Assembly (NCBI GenBank): GCA_027623205.1
Contig: JAQBYC010000009.1
Coordinates: forward strand, 1 to 60,268
Source of the DNA: Pseudomonadota bacterium
GTDB taxonomy: Bacteria; Pseudomonadota; Alphaproteobacteria; GCA-2731375
DNA: 60,268 nucleotides
Reading direction: 5' to 3'
The notes under the pieces: generated by a model
What the model saw: the letters and a program-made list of their open reading frames with translations, nothing else
Databases searched by the model: none
What the model was told of the DNA's origin: nothing
Translations under genes and position numbers: made by a program
In this document: piece by piece, positions 27,712 to 36,425 of the stretch
Numbering within the stretch: the first letter of the stretch is position 1
Layout: every line of letters begins with the position of its first letter

Positions 27712-28629
27712 ATGCAGCGTTATATCGTCAAGCGTCTGTTTCAAGGTCTGCTGCTGCTCGTTATCGTATCGACGATTGTCTTCGCCGTGGGCCGCCTTAC
27801 GGGCAATCCGGTTGATTTGCTGCTGCCGGAAGAGGCCTCCGAAGAAGAACGTCAGGCGATGATCGAGGCCCTGGGGCTGGATGGTCCGATCCTTGAACAG
27901 TTCGTGGTTTTCATCACGGGCGCGGTCCAAGGCGACCTGGGGGTCTCAATTCGATACCGCCAGCCCGCGGTCGACGTCTTCTTCTCCCGTCTCCCCAATA
28001 CACTCATGCTGATGCCTGGGGTGATGCTTCTGGCCATCGTCATGGCCATTCCGCTTGGCGTTTTATCGGCCCTGCGCCGTGGCCGCCTGACCGACAGGAT
28101 TTCGGGAACCATTGCGGTGCTGGGCATCGCCACGCCAAATTTCTGGCTGGGCATTCTGCTGATCTATCTTTTCAGCGTCCAGTTGGGCTGGCTGCCGTCG
28201 AGCAGAATGGGCGACTGGTCGCATTTTGTGCTGCCCACCGTCACCCTTGGCACCTTTCTGGTGGCTGGCTTCATGCGGCTGATACGCTCCAGCATGCTGG
28301 ACATCCTGGACAGCGAATTCGTCAAGCTGGCCCGGATCAAGGGCCTGAGCGAGATGAAGGTGGTCTGGAAACACTGTCTCAGAAACGCCTTGATCCCCGT
28401 TCTTACCCTTTGGGGCGTATTCATGGGGGCGCTGGTGACCGGCACCATCGTCACCGAGACGGTGTACGCCTGGCCCGGCGTCGGTCGGCTTACCTACGAG
28501 GCCGTGATCTTCCGCGACTATCCCCTGTTGCAAGCCGTGGTCATCATGGATGCGGTGCTGATCCTGGTCATCAATTTGGTTGTCGATATTCTCTACGCCT
28601 ATGTCGATCCCCGGATCCGGTTCACCTAG
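27712..28629 (+). CDS. ABC transporter permease, DppB/OppB type
   Basis: 305 aa inner-membrane protein with six predicted helices. The N-terminus MQRYIVKRLFQGLLLLVIVS is characteristic of DppB-type permeases, and the EAA loop that contacts the ATPase is EFVKLARIKGLSEMKVVWKH. It ends DPRIRFT, typical for the family. Its TAG stop lies at 28627-28629 inside the CTAG that bounds repeat R3, so the gene end and the repeat edge coincide. It pairs with the DppC-type permease downstream despite the 115-base insertion. Confidence 0.9.
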   Translation: MQRYIVKRLFQGLLLLVIVSTIVFAVGRLTGNPVDLLLPEEASEEERQAMIEALGLDGPILEQFVVFITGAVQGDLGVSIRYRQPAVDVFFSRLPNTLMLMPGVMLLAIVMAIPLGVLSALRRGRLTDRISGTIAVLGIATPNFWLGILLIYLFSVQLGWLPSSRMGDWSHFVLPTVTLGTFLVAGFMRLIRSSMLDILDSEFVKLARIKGLSEMKVVWKHCLRNALIPVLTLWGVFMGALVTGTIVTETVYAWPGVGRLTYEAVIFRDYPLLQAVVIMDAVLILVINLVVDILYAYVDPRIRFT

Positions 28630-28732
28630 AGCAATTATCAGTTAGTCGGCGTCGCTGTCGCGACCTAGGTAATTGGTTCAATTGCTCTAATCTTAATAGA
28701 GTCTGAGCATGTTTCAAGGAAACATGCCCTAG
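28626..28732. repeat. Dispersed two-hairpin repeat, copy R3 (complete, inverted)
   Basis: Bounded on both sides by CTAG (28626-28629 and 28729-28732). The ends CTAGAGCAATTATC and, reversed, CTAGGGCATGTTTC are terminal inverted repeats. The hairpin GCATGTTTC-AAG-GAAACATGC (28707-28727) is a perfect 9-bp stem; the other hairpin contains GTCGC-TGTC-GCGAC. It lies between two permease genes of one operon. Confidence 0.82.
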
Positions 28733-28744
28733 CGGAAAAAAAAT

Positions 28745-29569
28745 ATGCGAAAGCTGCCCTGGGTCTCGATATTGATAATCGGCGGAATGGTGTTCGCCGC
28801 CATCTTTGCGCCTTATCTCACGCCCCATTCGCCAATCGAGCAAACCCTCCCGGACAAGCTGCTGCCGCCGTTCTGGGAAGCCACGGGCAGCACGAAATAT
28901 ATTCTGGGTACCGATATCTTTGGCCGGGACGTCCTCACCCGGTTGCTCTACGGCGCCCGGGTAAGCTTGATCGTGACCGCGCTTTCGCTGCTGGTCGGCG
29001 GCGGCGTCGGTCTGACGATCGGCATCGCGTCGGGCTACATCGGCGGCCGATTGGATAGTCTGTTGATGCGGCTGGTCGATGCCGCTTTCACGTTTCCCGC
29101 CATCCTGTTCGCGCTGCTCCTCGCGGTGACCATGGGGCAGGGCCTGGATACCCTGGTCGTCGCCATCGGTCTGCTGCTCTGGGCCGGCTTTGCGCGGATC
29201 ATCCGCGGCGAGGTCCTGGCCCTCAAGCAACGGGATTTCGTCGCGCTTGCCAAGGTTCATGGCTGCTCGGAACTGCGCATCATGGTCACCCATATTCTGC
29301 CGAACGTCATGAATACCTTCATGGTCCTGGTTACCTTGAACGTAGGCGCGGTGATTGTCGCCGAGGCGTCGTTGAGCTTTCTGGGCGCCGGTATTCCACC
29401 CCCCACGCCGTCTTGGGGGCTGATGGTGGCGGAGGGGCGCGGCAAGATCAGTTCCGCCTGGTGGCTCTCCCTGCTTCCCGGCATCGCCATTACAATGGTT
29501 GTGCTCACCTTCAATCTGTTCGGGGACTGGCTGCGCGACCGCCTGGACCCCAAACTGCGGCAGTTGTGA
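28745..29569 (+). CDS. ABC transporter permease, DppC/OppC type
   Basis: 274 aa with the DppC layout: an N-terminal helix (WVSILIIGGMVFAAIFAPYL), the conserved segment STKYILGTDIFGRDVLTRLL, and the EAA loop DFVALAKVHGCSELRIMVTH. It ends RLDPKLRQL, usual for this family. The ATG at 28745 lies 12 bases beyond the R3 repeat and the upstream A-rich run has no strong ribosome site, so translation may depend on coupling or on the altered leader. It forms the membrane channel with the DppB-type subunit. Confidence 0.9.
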   Translation: MRKLPWVSILIIGGMVFAAIFAPYLTPHSPIEQTLPDKLLPPFWEATGSTKYILGTDIFGRDVLTRLLYGARVSLIVTALSLLVGGGVGLTIGIASGYIGGRLDSLLMRLVDAAFTFPAILFALLLAVTMGQGLDTLVVAIGLLLWAGFARIIRGEVLALKQRDFVALAKVHGCSELRIMVTHILPNVMNTFMVLVTLNVGAVIVAEASLSFLGAGIPPPTPSWGLMVAEGRGKISSAWWLSLLPGIAITMVVLTFNLFGDWLRDRLDPKLRQL

Positions 29570-29612
29570 GGTATCCAGCCGTGCCGGGTCGGACAACAAA
29601 AAAGGTGCGCCT

Positions 29613-30590
29613 ATGAACGGGAATATCGCCCTCGAGGTGCGGGACCTTCACACCCATTTCTTCCTGCGCCGTGGCGTCGTAAAGGCCGTCGATGGCGTCA
29701 GCTTTACGCTGCACCGCGGCGAGGTGCTGGGCCTGGTCGGCGAGTCCGGCTGCGGCAAGAGCGTCACCGCCCTGTCGCTGATGCGCTTGCTGCCCAATGA
29801 AGCCGCCCGGACCGTGCAGGGCCAGATACTGCTGGAGGGCGAGGATCTTCTTACCAAGAGCAAGCGGCAGATGCGGCAAATTCGGGGGCGCAAGATCTCG
29901 ATGATCCTGCAGGACCCGCAAACCTCGCTGAACCCGGTGTTCACCATCGGCAACCAATTGTCCGAAGTGATCGACACGAAGGGCGCCGGGCGCGGCAAGA
30001 GCGTCATGCAGCAGGCCATCGAGGTGCTGCGCAAGGTCAAACTCTCGGCGCCCGAACAGCGGGTTCACCAGTATCCGCACGAGTTGAGCGGTGGCATGAA
30101 GCAGCGGGTGGTCGGCGCCATCGCCATGCACCGCGGGCCGGGCGTGCTGATCACCGACGAGCCCACGACGGCCCTGGACGTAACGATCCAGCTGCAATAT
30201 CTGAACCTGCTCAAGGAACTGCAGCAGGACACCGACATGGCGATCCTGTTCATCACCCATGACTTCGGCGTGGTCGCGCGCATGTGCGATCGCGTGGCGG
30301 TGATGTATGCGGGCCGAATTGTCGAGACCGGTCCGGTCCGCGATGTCTTCAATAATCCGTCCCACCCCTACACCCAGGCGTTGATCGCGTCGGTGCCCAA
30401 GATGCAACGCTCCGCAGCGCGGTTGCACACGATCGAGGGTCAGCCGCCGGTCCTGTCCGACCTGCCGGCGGGATGCCGCTTCGAGGCCCGTTGCCCGTAC
30501 GCCGAGGCGCGTTGCCGGGCGGCCTATCCGGACTCGTTCACGGTGGGAGCCGGGCATGCCGCCAGTTGCTGGAGGCTCGAGCCGGCATGA
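29613..30590 (+). CDS. ABC transporter ATP-binding protein, DppD/OppD type
   Basis: 325 aa. Walker A is GESGCGKSVTAL, the Q-loop follows in LQDPQTSLNP, the signature motif is LSGGMKQRVV and Walker B is VLITDEPTTALDVT. The C-terminal oligopeptide/dipeptide domain (CRFEARCPYAEARC) carries the cysteines that bind a 4Fe-4S cluster in some relatives. The ATG at 29613 is used because similarity starts there; the upstream frame is open to 29499 but overlaps the permease. The stop overlaps the next ATPase start by four bases. Confidence 0.9.
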   Translation: MNGNIALEVRDLHTHFFLRRGVVKAVDGVSFTLHRGEVLGLVGESGCGKSVTALSLMRLLPNEAARTVQGQILLEGEDLLTKSKRQMRQIRGRKISMILQDPQTSLNPVFTIGNQLSEVIDTKGAGRGKSVMQQAIEVLRKVKLSAPEQRVHQYPHELSGGMKQRVVGAIAMHRGPGVLITDEPTTALDVTIQLQYLNLLKELQQDTDMAILFITHDFGVVARMCDRVAVMYAGRIVETGPVRDVFNNPSHPYTQALIASVPKMQRSAARLHTIEGQPPVLSDLPAGCRFEARCPYAEARCRAAYPDSFTVGAGHAASCWRLEPA

Positions 30591-31600
30591 CCGAAGCGCT
30601 GACCGAACCGCAAACCGGACCCCAGGCCGAACCGCTGCTGCGGGTCGAGAACCTGCGCAAATACTATCCCTTCACCCGGGGCATTGTTTTCGTCACGAAG
30701 GTCGGCGATGTGAAGGCGGTCGACGACGTTTCATTCACCATTGCGGCCGGCGAGACCCTGGGCCTGGTCGGGGAATCCGGTTGCGGCAAGACCACGACCT
30801 CCAAGCTGGTGCTCAACCTGGAACAGCCGACCGGCGGCAGGGTGCTGTTGCAGGGAAAACCCATACATGGCCTGAAGGGCGAGGCGCGGCGCGAATACCG
30901 CGCTTTGGTACAAGCGGTGTTTCAGGACCCCTGGGCCTCGCTCAATCCCCGCATGCGGGTGGGGAAGATCATTGCCGAGGCGCTGGTCGTGACCAAGTGG
31001 GGCAGCCGAAGCGAAATCGACCACCGTGTCGTCGAATTGCTGGTCCAGGTCGGCCTGCGGCCCGAGCATGCCCTGCAGTACCCGCACGAATTCAGCGGCG
31101 GGCAGCGTCAGCGCATCGCCCTCGCCTCCGCGCTGGCCTCGAAGCCGAAACTCATCGTGCTGGACGAGCCGGTGTCCGCCCTCGATGTCTCCATCCGGGC
31201 GCAGATGATGAATCTTCTCAAGGATATCCAGGAAAGCGAGAACGTCGCCTATTTGCTGGTCGCCCACGACCTGGCGACCGTGCGGCACATGACCCACCAG
31301 GTCGCCGTCATGTATATGGGGCAAATCGTCGAGACAGCGCCGACCGAGAAACTGTTCGAAGAGGTCCGGCATCCTTATACCAAGGCGCTGCTTTCGGCCG
31401 TACTGCCGGACCATCCCGATCACCGGGGCGAGGAGATCGTGCTGAGCGGCGAGGTGCCGTCGCCCATGGATATGCCGCCCGGGTGCCGCTTCCACACCCG
31501 TTGCCCGTTCGCCTTGCCCGAATGCGTCACCCACGAGCCGGCGCTACGCGAGATAACTCCGTCACACCAGGTCGCCTGCCACCTCTATTCGGACCCCTGA
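30587..31600 (+). CDS. ABC transporter ATP-binding protein, DppF/OppF type
   Basis: 337 aa, partner of the preceding ATPase. Walker A GESGCGKTTTSK, Q-loop FQDPWASLNPRM, signature FSGGQRQRIALASALA and Walker B LIVLDEPVSALDVS are intact, and the C-terminal CRFHTRCPFALPEC segment is present. The ATG at 30587 overlaps the upstream stop (ATGA), which is preferred to the longer frame from 30473. It is the last gene of the importer operon; a MITE vestige lies 17 bases downstream of its stop. Confidence 0.9.
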   Translation: MTEALTEPQTGPQAEPLLRVENLRKYYPFTRGIVFVTKVGDVKAVDDVSFTIAAGETLGLVGESGCGKTTTSKLVLNLEQPTGGRVLLQGKPIHGLKGEARREYRALVQAVFQDPWASLNPRMRVGKIIAEALVVTKWGSRSEIDHRVVELLVQVGLRPEHALQYPHEFSGGQRQRIALASALASKPKLIVLDEPVSALDVSIRAQMMNLLKDIQESENVAYLLVAHDLATVRHMTHQVAVMYMGQIVETAPTEKLFEEVRHPYTKALLSAVLPDHPDHRGEEIVLSGEVPSPMDMPPGCRFHTRCPFALPECVTHEPALREITPSHQVACHLYSDP

Positions 31601-31616
31601 GATCGGCGCGAGACGG

Positions 31617-31661
31617 CTGGACCATTTTCCAGATTGTCCAATACCAATGGTCCTTGATATT
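31617..31661. repeat. MITE vestige plus 20-base repeat
   Basis: CTGGACCATTTTCCAGATTG (31617-31636) matches the terminal sequence of the MITE-like family, and TACCAATGGTCCTTGATATT (31642-31661) matches 24744-24763. GGACCATT (31619-31626) and AATGGTCC (31646-31653) are complementary, so the two parts form a small inverted repeat between convergent genes. Confidence 0.5.
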
Positions 31662-32691
31662 ACGGCACGGGCCAGAAATCGGGCACCTGGGTCGCCAGCC
31701 AGTGGCTCGGCGCGGCATTGACCGCCACCGGTTTTTCCTGCGCCATCCAATGACCGCTGTCGATCACCCGGTTGGTCAGGTTCCCGCGGCTGGCGGCCAT
31801 GGGCTTTGCCAGATCCGAATCGATACATTCGCAGGTGTAGTCATAGCGCGCGGCGATGAACAGCACCGGCATTTCCAGGACGCCGCCATTGCCTGCGGTC
31901 CCGGCATAGGCGGCATTGGCGGCATGGTTCATATAATAGGAATCCGCGCCAAAAAAGCCGGTGCGCGTCATGGCGGCGGCATAGACGGATAGATCTTCCT
32001 CCGTAATCACCGCATCGTCACGGGGCACATCAGGCGCCGCGTTGTCCGGGCCAAACCAGCCGCCCTGCTTGCGGACAAAGGCCGTGCGCGAAGGCTTGCC
32101 GCGGCCCGACGGACTGCCACTGCGAAACAGCGCCTTGGCGGTATTGTAGGGATTGGCCTCGAAACCGGCCGTCGCGCGGGCGAAATTTTCCTCGTAAAAG
32201 CGCATATACTCCCATCGCCCGGCGGGAAACTCGTCCTCCGGATATACGGATCTATCGACGGCGGCGATCAAACCCTCCAGGCCCTGTTCCAACGGGCCAT
32301 AGGGCACGCATAAAGAGGCCACGCCGGCAACCCGCCCGGGGTGGTGCGAAGCGATATTCCAGACCACCGGGCTGCCCCAGTCATGGCCGATCCAGACCGC
32401 CCGCTCGCGGCCCAGGGCATCCAGCAATTCGATCATATCGGTGACGATTTCCGCCTGACCATAGTCTTCATGGCGCCCCGGCACGGAAGAACGGCCATAG
32501 CCGCGCATGTCCGGGGCCACGCAGCGGAAGCCCAGGGCGGCGAATGCCGGCAACTGGTGCCGCCAGCTGATCGATAGCTCCGGCCAGCCGTGCACAAAGA
32601 TCAACAACGGCCCATCCCGCGGCCCGGCCGCCAGATAAAAGGTCGTGTGACGGGTAGATTTAACCACATGTTCGGTGATGGCAGCCGCCAT
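31660..32691 (-). CDS. Epoxide hydrolase-like alpha/beta hydrolase
   Basis: 343 aa. The oxyanion segment FVHGWPELSISWRHQLPAFA, the nucleophile elbow WIGHDWGSPVVW (Asp nucleophile, as in epoxide hydrolases and haloalkane dehalogenases) and the late His region (IDSGHWMAQEKP) are visible. The HGWPE and RGYGRSS motifs favour epoxide hydrolase over dehalogenase. It opens an epoxide to a diol through a covalent ester. The ATG at 32691 has GGGAGACAATC upstream. It is a single gene convergent with the importer operon and divergent from the acyl-CoA dehydrogenase, consistent with catabolism of an oxidised hydrophobic substrate. Confidence 0.86.
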   Translation of the reverse strand: MAAAITEHVVKSTRHTTFYLAAGPRDGPLLIFVHGWPELSISWRHQLPAFAALGFRCVAPDMRGYGRSSVPGRHEDYGQAEIVTDMIELLDALGRERAVWIGHDWGSPVVWNIASHHPGRVAGVASLCVPYGPLEQGLEGLIAAVDRSVYPEDEFPAGRWEYMRFYEENFARATAGFEANPYNTAKALFRSGSPSGRGKPSRTAFVRKQGGWFGPDNAAPDVPRDDAVITEEDLSVYAAAMTRTGFFGADSYYMNHAANAAYAGTAGNGGVLEMPVLFIAARYDYTCECIDSDLAKPMAASRGNLTNRVIDSGHWMAQEKPVAVNAAPSHWLATQVPDFWPVP

Positions 32692-32743
32692 GATTGTCTC
32701 CCTGTCCGCTAGCTTTGCCCCGATAGCATATTGGGGCATTTTG

Positions 32744-32848
32744 CCAGACCACATTTGCTCAAAATGTGCGCGGGCTCCTTATTGAAGGGCAATCGAATCG
32801 ATCACTTAAGCCGCGTAAGCGACTCTGATGAATTGAAAATTGCTCTAA
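32744..32848. repeat. Dispersed two-hairpin repeat, copy R4 (complete)
   Basis: Starts CCAGACCACATTTG and ends, reversed, TTAGAGCAATTTTC. The first hairpin CACATTT-GCTCA-AAATGTG (32750-32768) has a 7-bp stem; the second runs from AGGGCAATCGAATC to AAATTGCTCT (32786-32846) with an inner stem GCCGC-GTAA-GCGAC. It lies in the divergent gap between the hydrolase and the dehydrogenase. Confidence 0.8.
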
Positions 32849-33001
32849 TTTGTACCTATGTTACAGCAGCGGACCCCCCTATTGCCATGGGGCGGGCGTT
32901 GGCTACTATCGCCGTCGATTGGCGGATATCCGGGATTGGCCGGATAGACGGTTGCGCACGCTCTCGTTTCTTACAGGCGTTATTTTGGAGGATTGAAAGC
33001 G

Positions 33002-34672
33002 ATGATACCTTTAAAACCCCTGGCCAATCTGCCCACCCACGACGTCACCAACATGCCGCCTCACCTGGGCGATCAGGATTTATGGCGGGAGGATGTGGCC
33101 CTGCGCGAGGGTGTGGCGCGGGAGGGCGGCGGCTGGGCCGGGGCTCGGCTGGCGGCGTTCGGCAGAATCGCGGGCGCCGTGGAGATATTCGAGAAAGCCG
33201 ACCAGGCCAACAGGCATTCACCCGAGATCAAGGCGTTTGACCGCAACGGCATGCGCATCAACCAGGTTGAATTTCATCCCGCCTATCACGACCTGATGGC
33301 CGTGGCGATCGCGAACGAGGTGCCCAACTTCGCCTGGAACCACCCCAAGCCCGGCGCCCAGGTCGCCCACGCGGCGCTGACCTATATGTTCAATCAGCCC
33401 GAGGGCGGCGTGCTGTGCCCCATGGCGATGACCTATGCCGTGGTGCCCGCTTTGCGCACGACGCCCGGCGTCGGCGACAGCTGGATCCCGGGCCTGCTTT
33501 CAACCGTCTATGACCCCCGCGACATTCCGGCAGGCGAAAAAACCGGCGCCACCATGGGCATGTTCATGACCGAAAAACAGGGCGGCTCCGACGTGCGCAG
33601 CAATACCACCCGGGCCGCCGCCGCGGGGCAAACCTCCGGCCAGGGCGCTGAATACCGTTTGACGGGGCACAAATTCTTTTGCTCGGCGCCCATGTCGGAT
33701 GCGTTCCTGACCCTGGCCTATACCGATGTGGGCCTGTCCTGTTTCCTGGTGCCGCGCTGGACGCCGGATGGCGAGCGCAACAACCTGTTCATCCAGCGCC
33801 TCAAGGACAAGCTGGGCAACCGCTCCAATGCCTCTTCGGAAATGGAACTCCAGGATACCTGGGGTGTAATGATCGGCGCAGAGGGCCGGGGGGTGCGCAC
33901 GATCCTGGAGATGGTGCAGGGCACCCGGTTTTACTGCTGTTTTTCGTCCGCGGCGCTGATGCGCCAGGGCCTGGTTCAGGCGCTGCACCACACCACGCAC
34001 CGGATGGCCTTCCAAAAGAAGCTGATCCAGCAGCCCTTGATGCGGAACGTGCTGGCGGACCTGGCGGTGGAGTCCGAGGCCGCCCTGGCCCTGACCTTGC
34101 GGATCGGGCGCGCCATGGATCAAGGGGTGGCGGATGAAGGCGCCGCCGCCCTGGCCCGCATCGCCACCGCCGTGGGCAAGTACTGGATCACCAAGCGCGC
34201 GCCGGGACACACCTACGAGGCCATGGAATGTCACGGCGGCCCCGGCTATATCGAGGATTCGATCATGCCGCGCCTCTACCGCGAAGCGCCGGTCAACAGC
34301 ATCTGGGAAGGTTCCGGCAATGTCATCTGTCTGGACGTGCTGCGCGCCATGTTCCGCGAGAAGGCCGCCGTGCCCGCCTTCCTGAGAGAGCTGGAGGCCG
34401 CGCGCGGGGGCAATGCGCGGCTGGACGCCGCCACCGAAGCGCTCAAGGATGAACTGAACAACCCGGCGGACCTGGAACTGCGCGCCAGGAGCGTCACGGA
34501 AATGATGGCGACGACGCTGCAGGGCGCCTTGCTGGTGCAACATGCCCCCGCCGCGATAAGCGACGCCTTTTGCGCCTCGCGCCTTGGCGCGCGCTGGATG
34601 GGGGCCTACGGCACCCTGCCCGCCGGCGTGGATTTCGCCGCCATCATCGAGCGGGCGTCGCCCGCCTCATAA
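33002..34672 (+). CDS. AidB-like acyl-CoA dehydrogenase family protein
   Basis: 556 aa flavoprotein. The N-terminal signature THDVTNMPPHLGDQDLW and the length identify the AidB/isovaleryl-CoA dehydrogenase-like subgroup rather than short acyl-CoA dehydrogenases (~380 aa). The FAD-contact segment is MGMFMTEKQGGSDVRSN, and the C-terminal catalytic region reads YEAMECHGGPGYIEDSIMPR with the subgroup's RLYREAPVNSIWEGSGN. AidB binds FAD and DNA in enterobacteria; other members are simply catabolic. GGAGG lies ten bases before the ATG at 33002. The surrounding hydrolases and ligase favour a catabolic role. Confidence 0.88.
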   Translation: MIPLKPLANLPTHDVTNMPPHLGDQDLWREDVALREGVAREGGGWAGARLAAFGRIAGAVEIFEKADQANRHSPEIKAFDRNGMRINQVEFHPAYHDLMAVAIANEVPNFAWNHPKPGAQVAHAALTYMFNQPEGGVLCPMAMTYAVVPALRTTPGVGDSWIPGLLSTVYDPRDIPAGEKTGATMGMFMTEKQGGSDVRSNTTRAAAAGQTSGQGAEYRLTGHKFFCSAPMSDAFLTLAYTDVGLSCFLVPRWTPDGERNNLFIQRLKDKLGNRSNASSEMELQDTWGVMIGAEGRGVRTILEMVQGTRFYCCFSSAALMRQGLVQALHHTTHRMAFQKKLIQQPLMRNVLADLAVESEAALALTLRIGRAMDQGVADEGAAALARIATAVGKYWITKRAPGHTYEAMECHGGPGYIEDSIMPRLYREAPVNSIWEGSGNVICLDVLRAMFREKAAVPAFLRELEAARGGNARLDAATEALKDELNNPADLELRARSVTEMMATTLQGALLVQHAPAAISDAFCASRLGARWMGAYGTLPAGVDFAAIIERASPAS

Positions 34673-34700
34673 TAGTGGCGACCGCCCGCAACGGCGGACC

Positions 34701-35411
34701 CTATGGCTGGGCCAGCAGGCTCAGTACGTCATCGGTCTGGCGGACGAAGCCGTAGGCGCCTTGCAACGACAGGGTGGTGGCGTCTTGCAGTTCCTGGGAA
34801 TAGGTGGCGCTGCCATCATCCACCAATATCACCCGGTAGCCCCGGTCCGTGCCGTCGCGCATGGTGGTCTCGACGCAACGATTGGTGACCACCCCGCCCA
34901 GCACCAGGGTCTTGATACCGAGGTTGCGCAGGGTGGCGTCCAGGCCGGTGGAGGCAAAGGCGCCAAAGGTGGTTTTGTTGATCACCACCTCGTCCGCGTT
35001 GGGTTCCAGGGCCTCGATCATGCGGGCCCAGGGGTCGGTCCTGGCGGGCAGGGCCGTCTCGCCAATTCCCGCCTGCGCTTCGGCGTTCATGCGTTTGAAG
35101 GCCGGCGCCCAGTCGCTGCCATCGGCGCATTCCGAGGCGACGGTGGTGAAGATCACCCGCAGTTTGCGGGACCGGAAATACGCCAGCAGCCGCGCCAGGT
35201 TGGGCTCGACCACGGTTCTTGAACGTTCCTGAAAATAGGCGCCCAGCCCGGAGGTCCGCCGTTCCAGCATCCGGGAAAACGGCGACTGGGGATTAACGAA
35301 ATACTCCTGCATATCGATGATCAGCAGGGCGGTGCTCGGCAGATCGATTTCAATGGGCGCCGCGTTCAGTTTGCTCTGGGCCGCGACAAATCTTTCATGG
35401 GCGGTGCTCAT
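34701..35411 (-). CDS. Isochorismatase-family cysteine hydrolase
   Basis: 236 aa. The catalytic triad is readable: Asp in TALLIIDMQEYFVNP, Lys in VINKTTFGAFASTGL and the nucleophilic Cys in GGVVTNRCVETTMRDGTD. Members cleave N-carbamoyl or amide bonds (biuret, carbamoylsarcosine, nicotinamide) or the isochorismate vinyl ether; the family fold alone does not choose. The ATG at 35411 has GGGGGAAAC upstream. It converges on the AidB-like gene with 28 bases between. Confidence 0.87.
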   Translation of the reverse strand: MSTAHERFVAAQSKLNAAPIEIDLPSTALLIIDMQEYFVNPQSPFSRMLERRTSGLGAYFQERSRTVVEPNLARLLAYFRSRKLRVIFTTVASECADGSDWAPAFKRMNAEAQAGIGETALPARTDPWARMIEALEPNADEVVINKTTFGAFASTGLDATLRNLGIKTLVLGGVVTNRCVETTMRDGTDRGYRVILVDDGSATYSQELQDATTLSLQGAYGFVRQTDDVLSLLAQP

Positions 35412-35552
35412 GTTTCCCCCTCCAACGCGGATATCATCGGCGATACCGGGATAATTGTAGGGTAAGCGCCTGTTCCGGCCAAGCGTCGCAACCGTGTGGC
35501 GGGGCAAGGGGCGAGAATCATGGCCGTTTATGGACGGCCATGACCGTGCAAG

Positions 35553-36095
35553 TTATTTGCCCTTGATGGGAATTTTTTTGCTCTTGGCTTTCGCTTCCTT
35601 TTTCTTCGGCAGATTTATTTTCAAGACGCCCTTATCGAAATCCGCCCTGATCTTGCTTTCATCGACCGACGAGGGAACCCGGAAGGCCCTGAAAAACGAT
35701 CCGTAATGACGCTCCGACAAATAGTGATCGCCATCCTTTTCTTCTTTTTCGAGTTTTTTCTCGCCCTTGATGGTCAGCACCCCATCCTCGAACGTCATAT
35801 CGATGTCTTCTTCGTCAATGCCGGGTAGTTCGGCGCTGACTTTCACGGCCTTTTCATCTTCGCTGACATCAAACCTGACGTCGATGACATCGCCGCGAAG
35901 CGACTTCAACATGCTTGGTGCCGTGAAGGGGTCGAAACGCTCCCAATCGCGAAACAGGGTCGGCATGCGCCAATCCCGCGAGAAATTCTCGAACAGGTGC
36001 TCCATGCGATGGATCAGATCCTGTGGCGCCGCCATGGCGGAACTTTCCCGCTTTTCCACATCCTTCGATTTTGTTTCGACGTCCTGCTTGTTCAT
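35553..36095 (-). CDS. Hsp20 (alpha-crystallin) small heat shock protein
   Basis: 180 aa ATP-independent holdase. A helical N-terminal part (IHRMEHLFENFSRDWRMP) is followed by the alpha-crystallin domain (VSAELPGIDEEDIDMTFEDG, then LSERHYGSFFRAFRVPSSVD and the DKGVLKINLPK closing strand). A C-terminal Lys-rich tail ends IPIKGK, with the I-x-I oligomerisation motif. The start is the ATG at 36095, seven bases after AGGAG; two upstream in-frame codons would sit on the ribosome site. The 5' leader has a short AAGGC-TTTT-GCCTT hairpin, but no clear ROSE-type thermometer was found. Confidence 0.9.
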   Translation of the reverse strand: MNKQDVETKSKDVEKRESSAMAAPQDLIHRMEHLFENFSRDWRMPTLFRDWERFDPFTAPSMLKSLRGDVIDVRFDVSEDEKAVKVSAELPGIDEEDIDMTFEDGVLTIKGEKKLEKEEKDGDHYLSERHYGSFFRAFRVPSSVDESKIRADFDKGVLKINLPKKKEAKAKSKKIPIKGK

Positions 36096-36157
36096 CACCA
36101 TTCTCCTTTGTGCCATCGCATTCAGTTCGATCCTGCCCTTCACCCGCTACGGCGGCT

Positions 36158-36171
36158 AAGGCAAAAGCCTT
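36158..36171. other. Small perfect hairpin in the Hsp20 5' region
   Basis: AAGGC-AAAA-GCCTT (on the plus strand) lies about 60 bases upstream of the Hsp20 start codon. It could form in the leader RNA. It does not pair with the ribosome site AGGAG, so it is not an obvious thermometer. Confidence 0.3.
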
Positions 36172-36228
36172 CGGGCATAGCAAATTTGAACGCATCCCTT
36201 ATATGGTGTAGGTGGGGCGCCGGATTTA

Positions 36229-36246
36229 TTTGCCCTATATGGCAAA
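36229..36246. promoter_or_regulatory. Inverted repeat in the Hsp20 / 36426 divergent gap
   Basis: TTTGCC-CTATAT-GGCAAA is a 6-bp dyad in the ~330-base divergent gap (36096-36425). It may be an operator or promoter element for either gene. The rest of the gap holds no coding remnant that I recognise. Confidence 0.35.
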
Positions 36247-36425
36247 ATGTCGCATGTGAGACGACGGTCTCCGGTTCCTGGTGCAAAATGGGACACCCGC
36301 CGCCGGGGCAAAAGAAAACATAAGAAGGGCAAGATCAAATTTCGCTTGAGCAGGCCAAGGCTAATTTGATAAACGGTGACGGTATGGTCCAACCACAATT
36401 TCCAGCAATTGGTATTTGAATAAAA

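Noticed and set aside
29511-31534. Long minus-strand open frames across the two ATPase genes of the importer
   Set aside because: Shadows of the plus-strand ATPases, whose Walker and signature motifs are intact.
36096-36260. A ROSE-type RNA thermometer in the Hsp20 leader
   Set aside because: The leader lacks the U(U/C)GCU anti-ribosome-site element near AGGAG; only a small unrelated hairpin is present.
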